DNA from: JALOAP01 sp964632355
GTDB lineage: Bacteria > Chloroflexota > Dehalococcoidia > Tepidiformales > Tepidiformaceae
Direction: 5' to 3'
DNA: 11,157 nucleotides
Assembly: GCA_964632355.1 (NCBI GenBank)
Contig: CAZWBW010000090.1
Location: 1-11,157, forward strand
Positions 1 through 5,447 of this stretch are shown one piece after another. The first letter of the stretch is position 1. The number at the start of each line of letters is the position of its first letter. The notes below the pieces were generated by a model, which worked only from the letters and a program-made list of their open reading frames with translations, did not search any database and was not told the DNA's origin. The position numbers were made by a program, and so were the translations under genes.

Positions 1-226
1 GGTCCGCATCCACCGTGTAGTACACGGTGTCGCCGATGTCGACAGCGGTCACAGCCCCGCCTTCAGAGTCGAACGGACCGTCGAGGTCGTAATTCGCCTC
101 GACAACGTCCGCTTCGGCGGTGCGCCACTGGCCGGCAACCATTGCGAAGACCGCGAACGCCGCGAGGAGGACAAACAGGAGTCCCATCCTCTTGGTGCCC
201 ACGGCCTGGGCAATTTCTCTACTCAA
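1..226 (-). CDS. Exported protein, N-terminal fragment (partial)
   Basis: Only the first 75 codons are in the window; the gene continues past position 1. Read on the minus strand it begins MSREIAQAVGTKRMGLLFVL, followed by a hydrophobic stretch (LAAFAVFAMVAG) and then an acidic, Tyr- and Val-rich segment (NYDLDGPFDSEGG, DIGDTVYYTVDAD). This is a basic n-region plus hydrophobic core, so a signal peptide or membrane anchor, leading into an extracytoplasmic beta-rich domain. I chose the TTG start at 226-224 because GGAGAGG (minus strand, 241-235) lies 8 nt upstream. An internal ATG at 187 is the alternative and would still leave a signal-like core. No family can be named from this fragment. The gene is preceded by the hairpin-rich leader at 241-333, which may influence its expression. 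Confidence 0.72.
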   Translation of the reverse strand, partial: MSREIAQAVGTKRMGLLFVLLAAFAVFAMVAGQWRTAEADVVEANYDLDGPFDSEGGAVTAVDIGDTVYYTVDAD

Positions 227-240
227 ATTGGTTACCTCTC

Positions 241-333
241 CAGTCGTATGACTGTTTGGTTCCCCGGTTTCCCGGGGCCCACCCCTTGCGGGGCGGGAGT
301 TCTACATCCGGACTCGCCCGGACTGCGGGCGAG
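241..333 (-). ncRNA. Structured leader: four consecutive hairpins upstream of the minus-strand gene
   Basis: Read on the minus strand there are four stems in a row before the SD. CTCGCCCG/CGGGCGAG (333-326 with 320-313) has a 5-nt loop. CCCGCCCC-GCAA-GGGGTGGG (about 297-278) is 8 bp with one G-U pair and a GNRA loop. CCCCGG-GAAA-CCGGGG (277-262) also has a GNRA loop. CAGTC-ATAC-GACTG (254-241) ends at the SD. On the plus strand the two GNRA loops become TTGC and TTTC and the G-U becomes an A-C mismatch, so the minus strand is the likely RNA. Function unknown: it could be a regulatory leader, an mRNA-stabilising 5' region, or the 3' end of a longer ncRNA. Confidence 0.5.
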
Positions 334-674
334 CAACTTGGGTTCTGCGCCAGCCCACCAGGGGGCATGGCAACCAAAGCTGCGTTTCTGGTGAGGTCGC
401 CCGCTCGTCATCCCGCCGTTCCCCGGCGCAGGTTCCAGGCGGTCCGGGCATTCCCTCAAAAGCTGCGATTCGGATGTTCTCCGGGTTCCTGTGTTGGCTC
501 TCTGCCGGTTCGGCGCTTGCGCCCGGTTCCGGGTGGGCGAACGTCCCGGTGGCCATCACCGTTCGGTTCGAACCCGTCGCGGGAGCGTGCGGCTAGCCGG
601 CGCGCCGCGAGCTCAACGCAGGATGCGCTCACCTCCCTCCTTCCCTGGATTTCGCTTCGAACCCCGCTCGCAAA

Positions 675-712
675 GGCGGGTTCCCATCCCGCTGTGGGGA
701 TGGGAACCCGCC
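675..712. repeat. Perfect 16-bp inverted repeat with 6-nt loop
   Basis: The 16 bases at 675-690 are the exact reverse complement of 697-712, with a loop of GCTGTG (691-696). No T-run follows on either strand, so it is not a simple intrinsic terminator. The arms also have competing partners: GAACCC at 659-664 can pair with GGGTTC at 678-683, and ACCCG at 706-710 can pair with CGGGT at 717-721. The region could therefore form mutually exclusive structures. Confidence 0.75.
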
Positions 713-848
713 CGAACGGGTGGATTCGCGAGTACACACGCCGCCGGGGTTGCGGCCGCAAGGAGGCGCGTTTCGAACAAGGGCCCTCCATGCAAGACAG
801 ACGTAAACGCCTCCCGGACCGAAACGGGCCGAGAGTAAAGCCTGCCGA

Positions 849-877
849 AAGGTACCGATGCGAAACGCAAGGGTCAA
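849..877 (-). promoter_or_regulatory. Possible minus-strand promoter (TTGACC-17-TACCTT)
   Basis: Reading minus, TTGACC (877-872) is followed after 17 bp by TACCTT (854-849), which resembles a sigma-70 type -35/-10 pair. It would start a transcript near 842 that reads through the hairpin-rich region into the exported-protein gene, giving a leader of about 600 nt. The match is modest and overlaps the small hairpins at 845-869, so it is only a suggestion. Confidence 0.2.
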
Positions 878-982
878 TACCTCATACCCCGCACTAAGCG
901 GGCAACGAGATTGCTCGTCACCGGTAAACAACGCGTAAGAAGTACAGGGGGTTAACCTCCGCCCGGGATTTTTCAAAACAGT

Positions 983-1017
983 GCGCACTGCGCACTGAGC
1001 ACTGAGCACTGAGCACT
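983..1017. repeat. Tandem 7-bp repeat, five units (GCGCACT x2, GAGCACT x3)
   Basis: Five exact 7-bp units in phase, two GCGCACT followed by three GAGCACT. It lies between the hairpin-rich region and the Rrf2 gene. Related units occur at 5214-5227, and differently spelled 7-bp repeats occur at four other intergenic sites in the window. Confidence 0.9.
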
Positions 1018-1048
1018 AAAGTAGTGGCGGCCCCCACACCGCCGGTGC

Positions 1049-1062
1049 TACCATTGTTGACA
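1049..1062 (+). promoter_or_regulatory. Candidate promoter or operator elements upstream of the Rrf2 gene
   Basis: TGC-TACCAT (1046-1054) resembles an extended -10 box and would start transcription near 1061, leaving a leader of about 33 nt. Directly after it lies a perfect -35-like TTGACA (1057-1062), but no -10 is seen 17 bp downstream of that. One of the two is probably spurious. An Rrf2 autoregulatory operator would be expected around here; I cannot define one. Confidence 0.25.
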
Positions 1063-1093
1063 CATTCACTCGACTTTCTCCGCGGGGGCCTGA

Positions 1094-1531
1094 ATGCGCG
1101 TCTCTACCCGCAGCGACTATGGGCTGCGTGCCCTCATCGAACTGGCCGGCAACTATGGCGGTGGGCCGCTCCAGTCATCCGAAATTGCCCTTCGCCGCCA
1201 CATCCCCGAGCAGTACCTGGACCAGCTCCTCACCACGCTGCGGAAGGCCGGGTTCATCCGCTCCGTCCGCGGGCCGGCCGGTGGGCACGAACTGCTTCGC
1301 CACCCCAGCGAAATCACCGTGCGCGAAGTCATCCAGGCGCTCGAAGGGAGCCTCTCGCCCGTGGCCTGGCTCGATGAGCCGCCCGAGCAGACCGACCACC
1401 CGCACCAGTGCGGCCAGCGCGAAATCTGGGAGCGCGTCCGCGAATCCACCACGCAAATCCTCGATTCGTACACCATCGCCGACCTGCTCGAGCGCGAACC
1501 CCGCGCCGCGGTCGGGAGGTATTCAATATGA
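1094..1531 (+). CDS. Rrf2-family transcriptional regulator (CymR-like position)
   Basis: 145 aa. The N-terminus MRVSTRSDYGLRALIELA is the classic Rrf2 winged-helix opening, followed by IPEQYLDQLLTTLRKAGFIRS (residues 38-57), the recognition-helix region RGPAGGHELLRHP (59-71) with the wing, and the dimerisation helix ITVREVIQALEGSLSPV (74-90). There is only one cysteine (Cys106, in HQCGQREIW) instead of the three-Cys cluster of IscR, so a [2Fe-2S] cluster of the IscR type is unlikely. SD-like GGGGG lies just upstream. Its TGA overlaps the ATG of the following cysK as ATGA, implying translational coupling. Gram-positive CymR is an Rrf2 protein that represses cysteine genes and senses O-acetylserine through contact with CysK; the coupling to cysK suggests a similar job. 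That role is inference, while the family call is firm. Confidence 0.92.
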   Translation: MRVSTRSDYGLRALIELAGNYGGGPLQSSEIALRRHIPEQYLDQLLTTLRKAGFIRSVRGPAGGHELLRHPSEITVREVIQALEGSLSPVAWLDEPPEQTDHPHQCGQREIWERVRESTTQILDSYTIADLLEREPRAAVGRYSI

Positions 1532-2457
1532 CGGCGCTCACGCGGCCGCTCATCGCCAACGATGTGCTCGAACTTATCGGCGCGACGCCCATGGTGCGGC
1601 TCAACCGTGTGGTGCCCGGAGGCGCCGCCACCATCATCGGTAAGCTCGAAAACCTGAACCCCGGCGGCTCCGTGAAGGACCGCATCGCGCTCAGCATGAT
1701 CGAAGCGGCCGAACGCGAAGGCCGCCTCAAGCCCGGCGATACCATCGTCGAACCCACGTCGGGCAACACCGGCATCGGGCTTGCGCTCGTGGCCGCGGTC
1801 AAGGGCTACCGGCTCATCCTCACGATGCCCGAAGACATGTCGACGGAGCGCCGGCGGCTGCTCGAACGGTACGGCGCCGAGCTCATCCTCACGCCCGCGA
1901 TCGAAGGCATGACGGGCGCCGTGTTCGCCGCGAACCAGCTCGTCGAACAACACGGCTACTTCATGCCGCAGCAGTTCGAAAACGAAGCGAACCCGGAGAT
2001 ACACGCCCGCACCACCGCCCAGGAGATCCTCGAAGCCACGGGCGGCGAAGTCGATGCGTTCGTCGCCGGCGTGGGCACCGGCGGCACCATCACCGGCGTC
2101 GGGCAGGTGCTGCGCGAAACGCTCGGCGACCGCGTGCACATCGTGGCCGTCGAACCGGCCCGTTCGCCCGTGCTCAGCGGCGGCCGCGCGGGCATGCACG
2201 CCATCCAGGGCATCGGCGCGAGCTTCGTGCCCGGCGTGCTCGACCGGACGGTCTACCAGGAGATCATGCGCATCGAAGACAAGGATGCGATGGCGATGTG
2301 CCGGCGGCTCGCGCGCGAAGAAGGGCTGCTGCTCGGCATCTCTTCGGGCGCGAACGTCTTCGCCGCAGCGAAAGTGGCGGCGAAACTGGGCGCCGGCAAG
2401 ACCGTGGTGACGATGCTCTGCGATACCGGCGAGCGGTACCTGAGCGTCAATATGTAA
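1528..2457 (+). CDS. cysK: Cysteine synthase A (O-acetylserine sulfhydrylase)
   Basis: 309 aa, the usual length for the family. A PLP-dependent fold-type II enzyme that makes L-cysteine from O-acetylserine and sulfide in the cytoplasm. Visible motifs: PGGSVKDR with the PLP lysine at Lys50; the substrate/carboxylate loop PTSGNTG (76-82); the phosphate-binding GVGTGGT (181-187); PARSPVLSGG (210-219), typical of CysK rather than the O-phosphoserine enzymes; GISSGAN (270-276) contacting the pyridine nitrogen; and CDTGERYLS near the end. The start ATG at 1528 overlaps the Rrf2 stop and follows GGGAGG about 9 nt upstream. An open frame extends upstream to 1408 but lies inside the Rrf2 gene and lacks family similarity, so that start is rejected. 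Likely co-transcribed with and regulated by the upstream Rrf2 gene. A beta-synthase acting on another acceptor cannot be excluded, but the motifs favour CysK. Confidence 0.93.
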   Translation: MTALTRPLIANDVLELIGATPMVRLNRVVPGGAATIIGKLENLNPGGSVKDRIALSMIEAAEREGRLKPGDTIVEPTSGNTGIGLALVAAVKGYRLILTMPEDMSTERRRLLERYGAELILTPAIEGMTGAVFAANQLVEQHGYFMPQQFENEANPEIHARTTAQEILEATGGEVDAFVAGVGTGGTITGVGQVLRETLGDRVHIVAVEPARSPVLSGGRAGMHAIQGIGASFVPGVLDRTVYQEIMRIEDKDAMAMCRRLAREEGLLLGISSGANVFAAAKVAAKLGAGKTVVTMLCDTGERYLSVNM

Positions 2458-2609
2458 GGAATCGAGAAGCAGGAAAGGACGGGAGCGCAGCGAGAAGGAG
2501 AGGCGGCCAGCGCCGGCCGCGACGATAACGAACCGAAGGCTCTAGGCTAGATCCCACAACGTTTTTCAAAGGTGCACCGCCCCCGCGAGGGCGTTCGAAG
2601 GAGGACAGG
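2458..2609 (+). other. Intergenic spacer with purine-rich tract and a GCGGCC hairpin
   Basis: After cysK there is a purine-rich tract (about 2458-2503) and then GCGGCC-AGCGCC-GGCCGC (2503-2520), a 6-bp hairpin with no T-run. It may slow polymerase or protect an mRNA end, but it is not a convincing terminator. The perfect SD AAGGAGG (2598-2604) at the end serves the next gene. No clear promoter boxes were found, so the sulfur-carrier genes may be read through from cysK. Confidence 0.4.
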
Positions 2610-3713
2610 GTGTCCGTCGAAGTCTACATTCCCACGCCGTTCCGCCATCTCGTTGGGAACAAGGCCAGCGTGCAGGCGAAAGGCGAAACCGTGCGCGACC
2701 TGCTCGCCGACCTCGACCGGCAGTTCCCGGGTTTCAACGCCCAGATTGTCGATTCCACCGGCCAGCTCGCGCCCCATATCAATGTCTATGTGAACCAGGT
2801 TGAGATTCACAACCTGCAGGGCGAATCGACGCCCGTGAAGGAAGGCGACGAAGTGGCCGTCATCCCGGCGCTCGCGGGTGGCGCCACGGCGCTCACGCCC
2901 GAGATGGTCGAGCGCTACAGCCGGCACATCATCATGCCCCAGGTGGGCAGCGCCGGGCAGCGCAAGATCATGGAAGCGAGCGTGCTGATCATCGGTGCGG
3001 GCGGCCTCGGTTCGCCGGTCGCCACCTACCTCGCGCTCGCCGGCGTCGGCAAGATCGGCATCGTCGAATTCGACGTCGTCGACCGCTCGAACCTCCAGCG
3101 GCAGACGCTCCACCAGAACGACGACATCGGCAAGCCGAAGGCACAATCGGCGAAGGAGACGCTGCTCGCGTACAACCCGCACATCGAGGTTGTCACGCAC
3201 GAGACGCCGATCACGAGCGACAACGCGTTCGAGATCATCAGCCAGTACGACTACGTCGTGAACGGCGCCGATAACTTTGCGACGCGCTACCTGGTGAACG
3301 ACGCCTCGTACCTGCTGAAGAAGCCGCTGATCGACGGCTCGATCCTGATGTTCGATGGGCAGGCGACGACGTACATCCCGGGCAAGGGCTGCTACCGCTG
3401 CCTCTACCCGTCGCCCCCGCCGCCGGGCATGGTCCCGAGCTGTGCGGAAGCGGGCGTGCTCGGCGCCATGACCGGCACCATCGGCAGCATCCAGGCGACC
3501 GAGGTGCTGAAGCTCATCCTCGGCGTCGGTGAGCCCCTCGTGAACCGTCTCCTGCTGTACGATGCACTTTCGTTGGAGTTCCGCATCGTCAAGGTTCGGC
3601 GCGACCCGAACTGCCCGCTCTGCGGCGACACCCCGACGATTCACGACCTGCTCGCCTACGTGGCGTTCTGCGGAGCGCCGATTCCGCCCGCCGCCGCACC
3701 GTTCGGTGGCTAG
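2610..3713 (+). CDS. MoaD/CysO-like sulfur-carrier domain fused to MoeB/ThiF-type E1 adenylyltransferase
   Basis: 367 aa, GTG start chosen because AAGGAGG lies 5 nt upstream. Residues 1-91 are a beta-grasp sulfur carrier (HINVYVNQVEI, EGDEVAVIPALAGG) ending in Gly90-Gly91. Residues 95-345 are an E1-like enzyme that adenylates a carrier C-terminus with ATP: GAGGLGS nucleotide loop (129-135), RSNLQRQ (159-165), NGADNFATR with Asp221, zinc pairs Cys261/Cys264 and Cys335/Cys338, and Cys278 in SCAEAGVLG, matching the conserved thiol of MOCS3/Uba4. The C-terminal linker HDLLAYVAFCG resembles the MoeZ linker that normally leads into a rhodanese domain, but the protein stops there, so no persulfide-carrying rhodanese is present. 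The carrier's GG is followed directly by ATALTPEMV and so is not free. Placed before cysO and cysM, it is the likely activator of CysO, perhaps also serving molybdopterin or thiamin synthesis. Partner assignment is inference. Confidence 0.88.
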   Translation: MSVEVYIPTPFRHLVGNKASVQAKGETVRDLLADLDRQFPGFNAQIVDSTGQLAPHINVYVNQVEIHNLQGESTPVKEGDEVAVIPALAGGATALTPEMVERYSRHIIMPQVGSAGQRKIMEASVLIIGAGGLGSPVATYLALAGVGKIGIVEFDVVDRSNLQRQTLHQNDDIGKPKAQSAKETLLAYNPHIEVVTHETPITSDNAFEIISQYDYVVNGADNFATRYLVNDASYLLKKPLIDGSILMFDGQATTYIPGKGCYRCLYPSPPPPGMVPSCAEAGVLGAMTGTIGSIQATEVLKLILGVGEPLVNRLLLYDALSLEFRIVKVRRDPNCPLCGDTPTIHDLLAYVAFCGAPIPPAAAPFGG

Positions 3714-3726
3714 TTCGAACCACAGG

Positions 3727-3759
3727 GGCGGGCGCGACACCGTCGCGTCCGCGCCCGCC
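3727..3759 (+). repeat. Nested hairpin between the fusion gene and cysO
   Basis: GGCGGGCGC (3727-3735) pairs exactly with GCGCCCGCC (3751-3759), and the interior also contains GCGAC-ACC-GTCGC (3734-3746). No T-run follows. It sits in the 66-bp gap before cysO and could act as an mRNA processing or stability element. Confidence 0.5.
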
Positions 3760-3779
3760 TCACCGGAGAGACCAGACTC

Positions 3780-4073
3780 ATGACCACAACAAGCCCCACC
3801 GTCGAAGTGCGCGTCACGGCCGTTCTGCAGAAGCTCACGGGTGGCCAGAAGACGATCGAAGCCACGGGCGAAACCGTCGGGCAGGTGCTCGAAGACATCG
3901 ACCGGCGCTATCCCGGTTTCCGCGCACAGCTGTACGGCGACGATGGCAAGCTCCACCGCTTCGTGAACATCTACCTGAACGACGAGGACATCCGCTACAC
4001 GGGCGGCGTCGATGCCGCCGTGAAGCAGGGGGACGTCATCGATATCCTGCCCGCCCTGGCCGGGGGCCAGTAA
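3780..4073 (+). CDS. cysO: CysO-type sulfur-carrier protein with C-terminal -GGQ
   Basis: 97 aa beta-grasp protein. The stretch GKLHRFVNIYLNDEDIRYTGG (residues 56-76) followed by GDVIDILPALAGG closely matches mycobacterial CysO as I recall it, much more than generic MoaD or ThiS. In that pathway the C-terminal diglycine is adenylated by a MoeB/MoeZ-type enzyme, converted to a thiocarboxylate, and used by CysM as the sulfur donor for cysteine. Here Gly95-Gly96 is followed by one more residue, Gln97, before TAA (codons GGG GGC CAG TAA). A carrier must end in Gly-Gly to be adenylated, so the Gln should be removed first, as known for some related carriers processed by JAMM-type peptidases. No such peptidase is in the window. 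GGAGAG (3765-3770) is a good SD, 9 nt before the ATG. The next gene is cysM, 65 bp downstream. Confidence 0.93.
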   Translation: MTTTSPTVEVRVTAVLQKLTGGQKTIEATGETVGQVLEDIDRRYPGFRAQLYGDDGKLHRFVNIYLNDEDIRYTGGVDAAVKQGDVIDILPALAGGQ

Positions 4074-4110
4074 CGTTCGAGGCAAAGGGGCCCGAGGATT
4101 CGCACCGCGG

Positions 4111-4138
4111 TCCTGGGTCCCCAGTCCTGGGCACTCCT
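4111..4138. repeat. 7-bp repeat array abutting the cysM start codon
   Basis: Four 7-bp units in phase: TCCTGGG, TCCCCAG, TCCTGGG, CACTCCT, ending immediately before the ATG at 4139. The array occupies the place where an SD should be; no AGGAGG-like sequence is present within 20 nt of the start. CTGGG and CCCAG within the units can pair with one another. Confidence 0.75.
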
Positions 4139-5080
4139 ATGCTGTACTCCTCGATCATCGACCTCATCGGCAACACCCCGCTCGTCGAGCTCAAGTCGTT
4201 TTCGCCCCGGCCCGGCGTGCACCTCTACGCGAAACTCGAGGGCCAAAACCCGACGGGGTCGGTGAAGGACCGCATCGCCAAGTACATGATCGAAGCCGGC
4301 GAGCGGAGCGGCGAACTGAAGCCCGGCGCGACCATCCTCGAACCCACCTCGGGAAACACCGGCATCGGCCTCGCGATGATCGGGCGGATAAAGGGCTACC
4401 ACGTCGTCTGCGTGATGCCCGAAAGCGTTAGCCCCGAGCGCACCCAGCTCCTCCAGGCGTTCGGCGCGGAGATTATCTACACGCCCGGCGAACTCGGTTC
4501 CAACGGCGCCATCGCCCACGCGCGCAAGATCGTCGAAGAGAACCCGGGCAAGTACTACTTCCCTTATCAATATGGGAACGAAGCCAACCCCCGCGCGCAC
4601 TACGAGACAACCGGCCCCGAGATCCTTCGCGACCTCCCCCAGGTGACGGCGTTCGTCGCGGGGCTCGGGACAGGCGGCACGCTCACCGGCACGGGCCGCT
4701 ACCTGAAGGATCACAAGCCCGGCGTGCGCGTCATCGCCGCCGCACCCCACCCCGGCGACCTCGTGCAGGGGCTCCGGGCGCTGGAGGAGGGCTTCATCCC
4801 GCCTGTGCTCGACGAGTCCGTGCTCGACGGCAAGATCGTCGTCGACAGCCGCACCTCGTTCGCCATCACCAAGGAACTGACCCAGAAGGAAGGGCTGTTC
4901 GTTGGCATCAGCGCCGGCGCCGTGGTGAAGGCTGCCCTGAAGGCCAGCGAACGGCTCGAGGGCGAACAACACATCGTCTGCCTCCTCGCCGACGGCGGCT
5001 GGAAGTACCTGTCGTCGAACCTCTGGACCACCGAGTGGGAAGACCAGCCCGAGGACGTCGAGACGAAGATCTGGTGGTAG
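4139..5080 (+). CDS. cysM: CysM-type cysteine synthase (CysO-dependent O-phosphoserine sulfhydrylase)
   Basis: 313 aa PLP enzyme. Motifs: NPTGSVKDR with the PLP lysine Lys43; PTSGNTGIGLAM (69-80); CVMPESVSPER (91-101); GLGTGGT (175-181); GISAGAV (257-263); LADGGWKYLSS (283-293). The segment GLRALEEGFIPPVLD (211-225) carries Arg213, in the position of Mycobacterium tuberculosis CysM Arg220, which selects O-phosphoserine, and the C-terminus ETKIWW resembles that enzyme's flexible tail that closes the active site. It lacks the PARSPVLSGG block of the neighbouring CysK. Together with the adjacent cysO this points to cysteine synthesis from O-phosphoserine using CysO-thiocarboxylate, a route that tolerates oxidative stress. 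There is no recognisable SD; the ATG is preceded by 7-bp repeats, so translation may be coupled or inefficient. Substrate choice rests on motif comparison from memory. Confidence 0.9.
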   Translation: MLYSSIIDLIGNTPLVELKSFSPRPGVHLYAKLEGQNPTGSVKDRIAKYMIEAGERSGELKPGATILEPTSGNTGIGLAMIGRIKGYHVVCVMPESVSPERTQLLQAFGAEIIYTPGELGSNGAIAHARKIVEENPGKYYFPYQYGNEANPRAHYETTGPEILRDLPQVTAFVAGLGTGGTLTGTGRYLKDHKPGVRVIAAAPHPGDLVQGLRALEEGFIPPVLDESVLDGKIVVDSRTSFAITKELTQKEGLFVGISAGAVVKAALKASERLEGEQHIVCLLADGGWKYLSSNLWTTEWEDQPEDVETKIWW

Positions 5081-5100
5081 GGGGCGCGGAGCGCGCAGCT

Positions 5101-5133
5101 CTGAGTGCTACGCTGAGTTCTGAGTGCTGAGTC
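5101..5133. repeat. 7-bp repeat array (CTGAGTN units)
   Basis: CTGAGTG (5101-5107), a 5-nt interruption, then CTGAGTT, CTGAGTG and CTGAGTC (5113-5133) in phase. It starts 20 bases after the cysM stop. Between this array and the next (5134-5213) I see only an imperfect hairpin around ACGGCCGG/CCGGCCCGT (5189-5212), without a T-run. Confidence 0.8.
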
Positions 5134-5213
5134 GGTGTGACGGGGCGGGCGAACAGCTGCAGCCCCGGCGACGCCTCCCGGGATCACCACGGCCGGCCCG
5201 AACCCGGCCCGTT

Positions 5214-5280
5214 GAGCACTGAGCACTCAACCCTCACTGAGTCCCAAGTCCAGGGCACGGCGCACCGGGCACCGGGCACT
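5214..5280. repeat. Degenerate 7-bp repeat array (GAGCACT to CACCGGG)
   Basis: GAGCACT twice (5214-5227), then in the same 7-bp phase CAACCCT, CACTGAG, TCCCAAG, TCCAGGG, CACGGCG, CACCGGG, CACCGGG and CACT. The unit spelling drifts along the array while the 7-bp phase holds. It ends a few bases before the -10 box of the small gene at 5298. Confidence 0.8.
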
Positions 5281-5285
5281 GCCCC

Positions 5286-5291
5286 TATACT
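5286..5291 (+). promoter_or_regulatory. -10 box TATACT of a likely leaderless transcript
   Basis: TATACT ends six bases before the GTG at 5298, the normal distance from a -10 box to the first transcribed base. No SD can fit between them. The -35 region overlaps the 7-bp repeats and has no TTGACA match. Confidence 0.5.
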
Positions 5292-5297
5292 CCCCGT

Positions 5298-5447
5298 GTG
5301 CCCGATCGAGCGACTGAGACGCGCGACCCGATCCTGCGGTACGTTCCCGCGCACCTTCGGAAGCCGCTTGTGCTCTTCGTTGCGCTCGCGGTGGCCTACG
5401 TTCCCGGCGCGGTCGCGGTCGCCATGATCCTCACCGACGCCGAATAG
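5298..5447 (+). CDS. Small single-helix membrane protein (49 aa), apparently leaderless
   Basis: GTG-started 49-residue frame: MPDRATETRDPILRYVPAHL, then RKPLVLFVALAVAYVPGAVA and VAMILTDAE. A charged N-terminus followed by one transmembrane helix of about 20-24 residues and a short acidic tail is a credible small membrane protein. The start is supported by a TATACT box placed so that the GTG would be at or next to the 5' end of the mRNA. It stops 14 nt before the ATG of the next membrane-protein gene, so the two probably form an operon. Family and function are not recognised. A longer overlapping frame in another register (from 5137) is low-complexity and rejected. Confidence 0.6.
   Translation: MPDRATETRDPILRYVPAHLRKPLVLFVALAVAYVPGAVAVAMILTDAE

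Larger units (their letters stand above)
334..980. other. Long non-coding, hairpin-rich stretch (candidate large structured RNA)
   Basis: No open frame here reads like a protein: those present are low-complexity, rich in Arg, Pro, Gly and Ser, and overlap on both strands. The DNA is instead dense in inverted repeats: CTGCGCC/GGCGCAG (345-351 with 425-431), GGCG-CTTG-CGCC (512-523), the palindrome GGTTCGAACC (565-574), a 16-bp perfect hairpin (675-712), CC-GAAA-GG (845-852), TGCG-AAA-CGCA (859-869), CCCGC-ACTAA-GCGGG (888-902) and ACGAG-ATTG-CTCGT (905-918). I searched by eye for RNase P, tmRNA, SRP RNA, 6S, tRNA, rRNA, group I and II intron cores and common riboswitches and recognised none. 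Strand is unsettled: the end near 330 favours minus, while a GAAA loop at 847-850 and a T-run at 969-973 favour plus. Confidence 0.4.

Noticed and set aside
340..366. CCACCA preceded by GGGTTC, resembling a tmRNA or tRNA 3' end
   Set aside because: No T-stem can be formed, no matching 5' acceptor strand was found, and no tag-peptide frame is present.
714..730. T-box-like GAACGGGTGGATTCGCG upstream of a cysteine operon (UGGA would fit tRNA-Cys)
   Set aside because: The consensus after GGGTGG is not kept, I found no specifier loop or AG-bulge stem, the distance to the Rrf2 gene is about 370 nt, and no terminator alternates with it.
142..897. Long plus-strand frame of 251 codons across the non-coding region
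   Set aside because: Composition is Arg/Pro/Ser/Gly-rich with no domain-like pattern. It overlaps long frames on the other strand, as expected from G+C-rich DNA with few stop codons, and runs through perfect hairpins.
629..1009. Minus-strand frame of 126 codons beginning MLSAQCAVRTVL
   Set aside because: The first residues are a translation of the 7-bp repeats and the rest has no protein-like character or SD.
983..1017. CRISPR-like array
   Set aside because: The 7-bp units are directly adjacent, without spacers, and are far too short for CRISPR repeats.
2503..2520. GCGGCC hairpin as a terminator after cysK
   Set aside because: The stem is only 6 bp and is followed by GACGATAACG rather than a T-run.
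2547..4085. 512-codon minus-strand frame opposite the fusion and cysO genes
   Set aside because: It is a mirror frame of genes with clear family motifs, is His/Asp/Arg/Val-rich in the usual antisense manner, and has no independent support. The same applies to the 522-codon minus frame at 6072-7640 and the 504-codon minus frame at 7699-9213.
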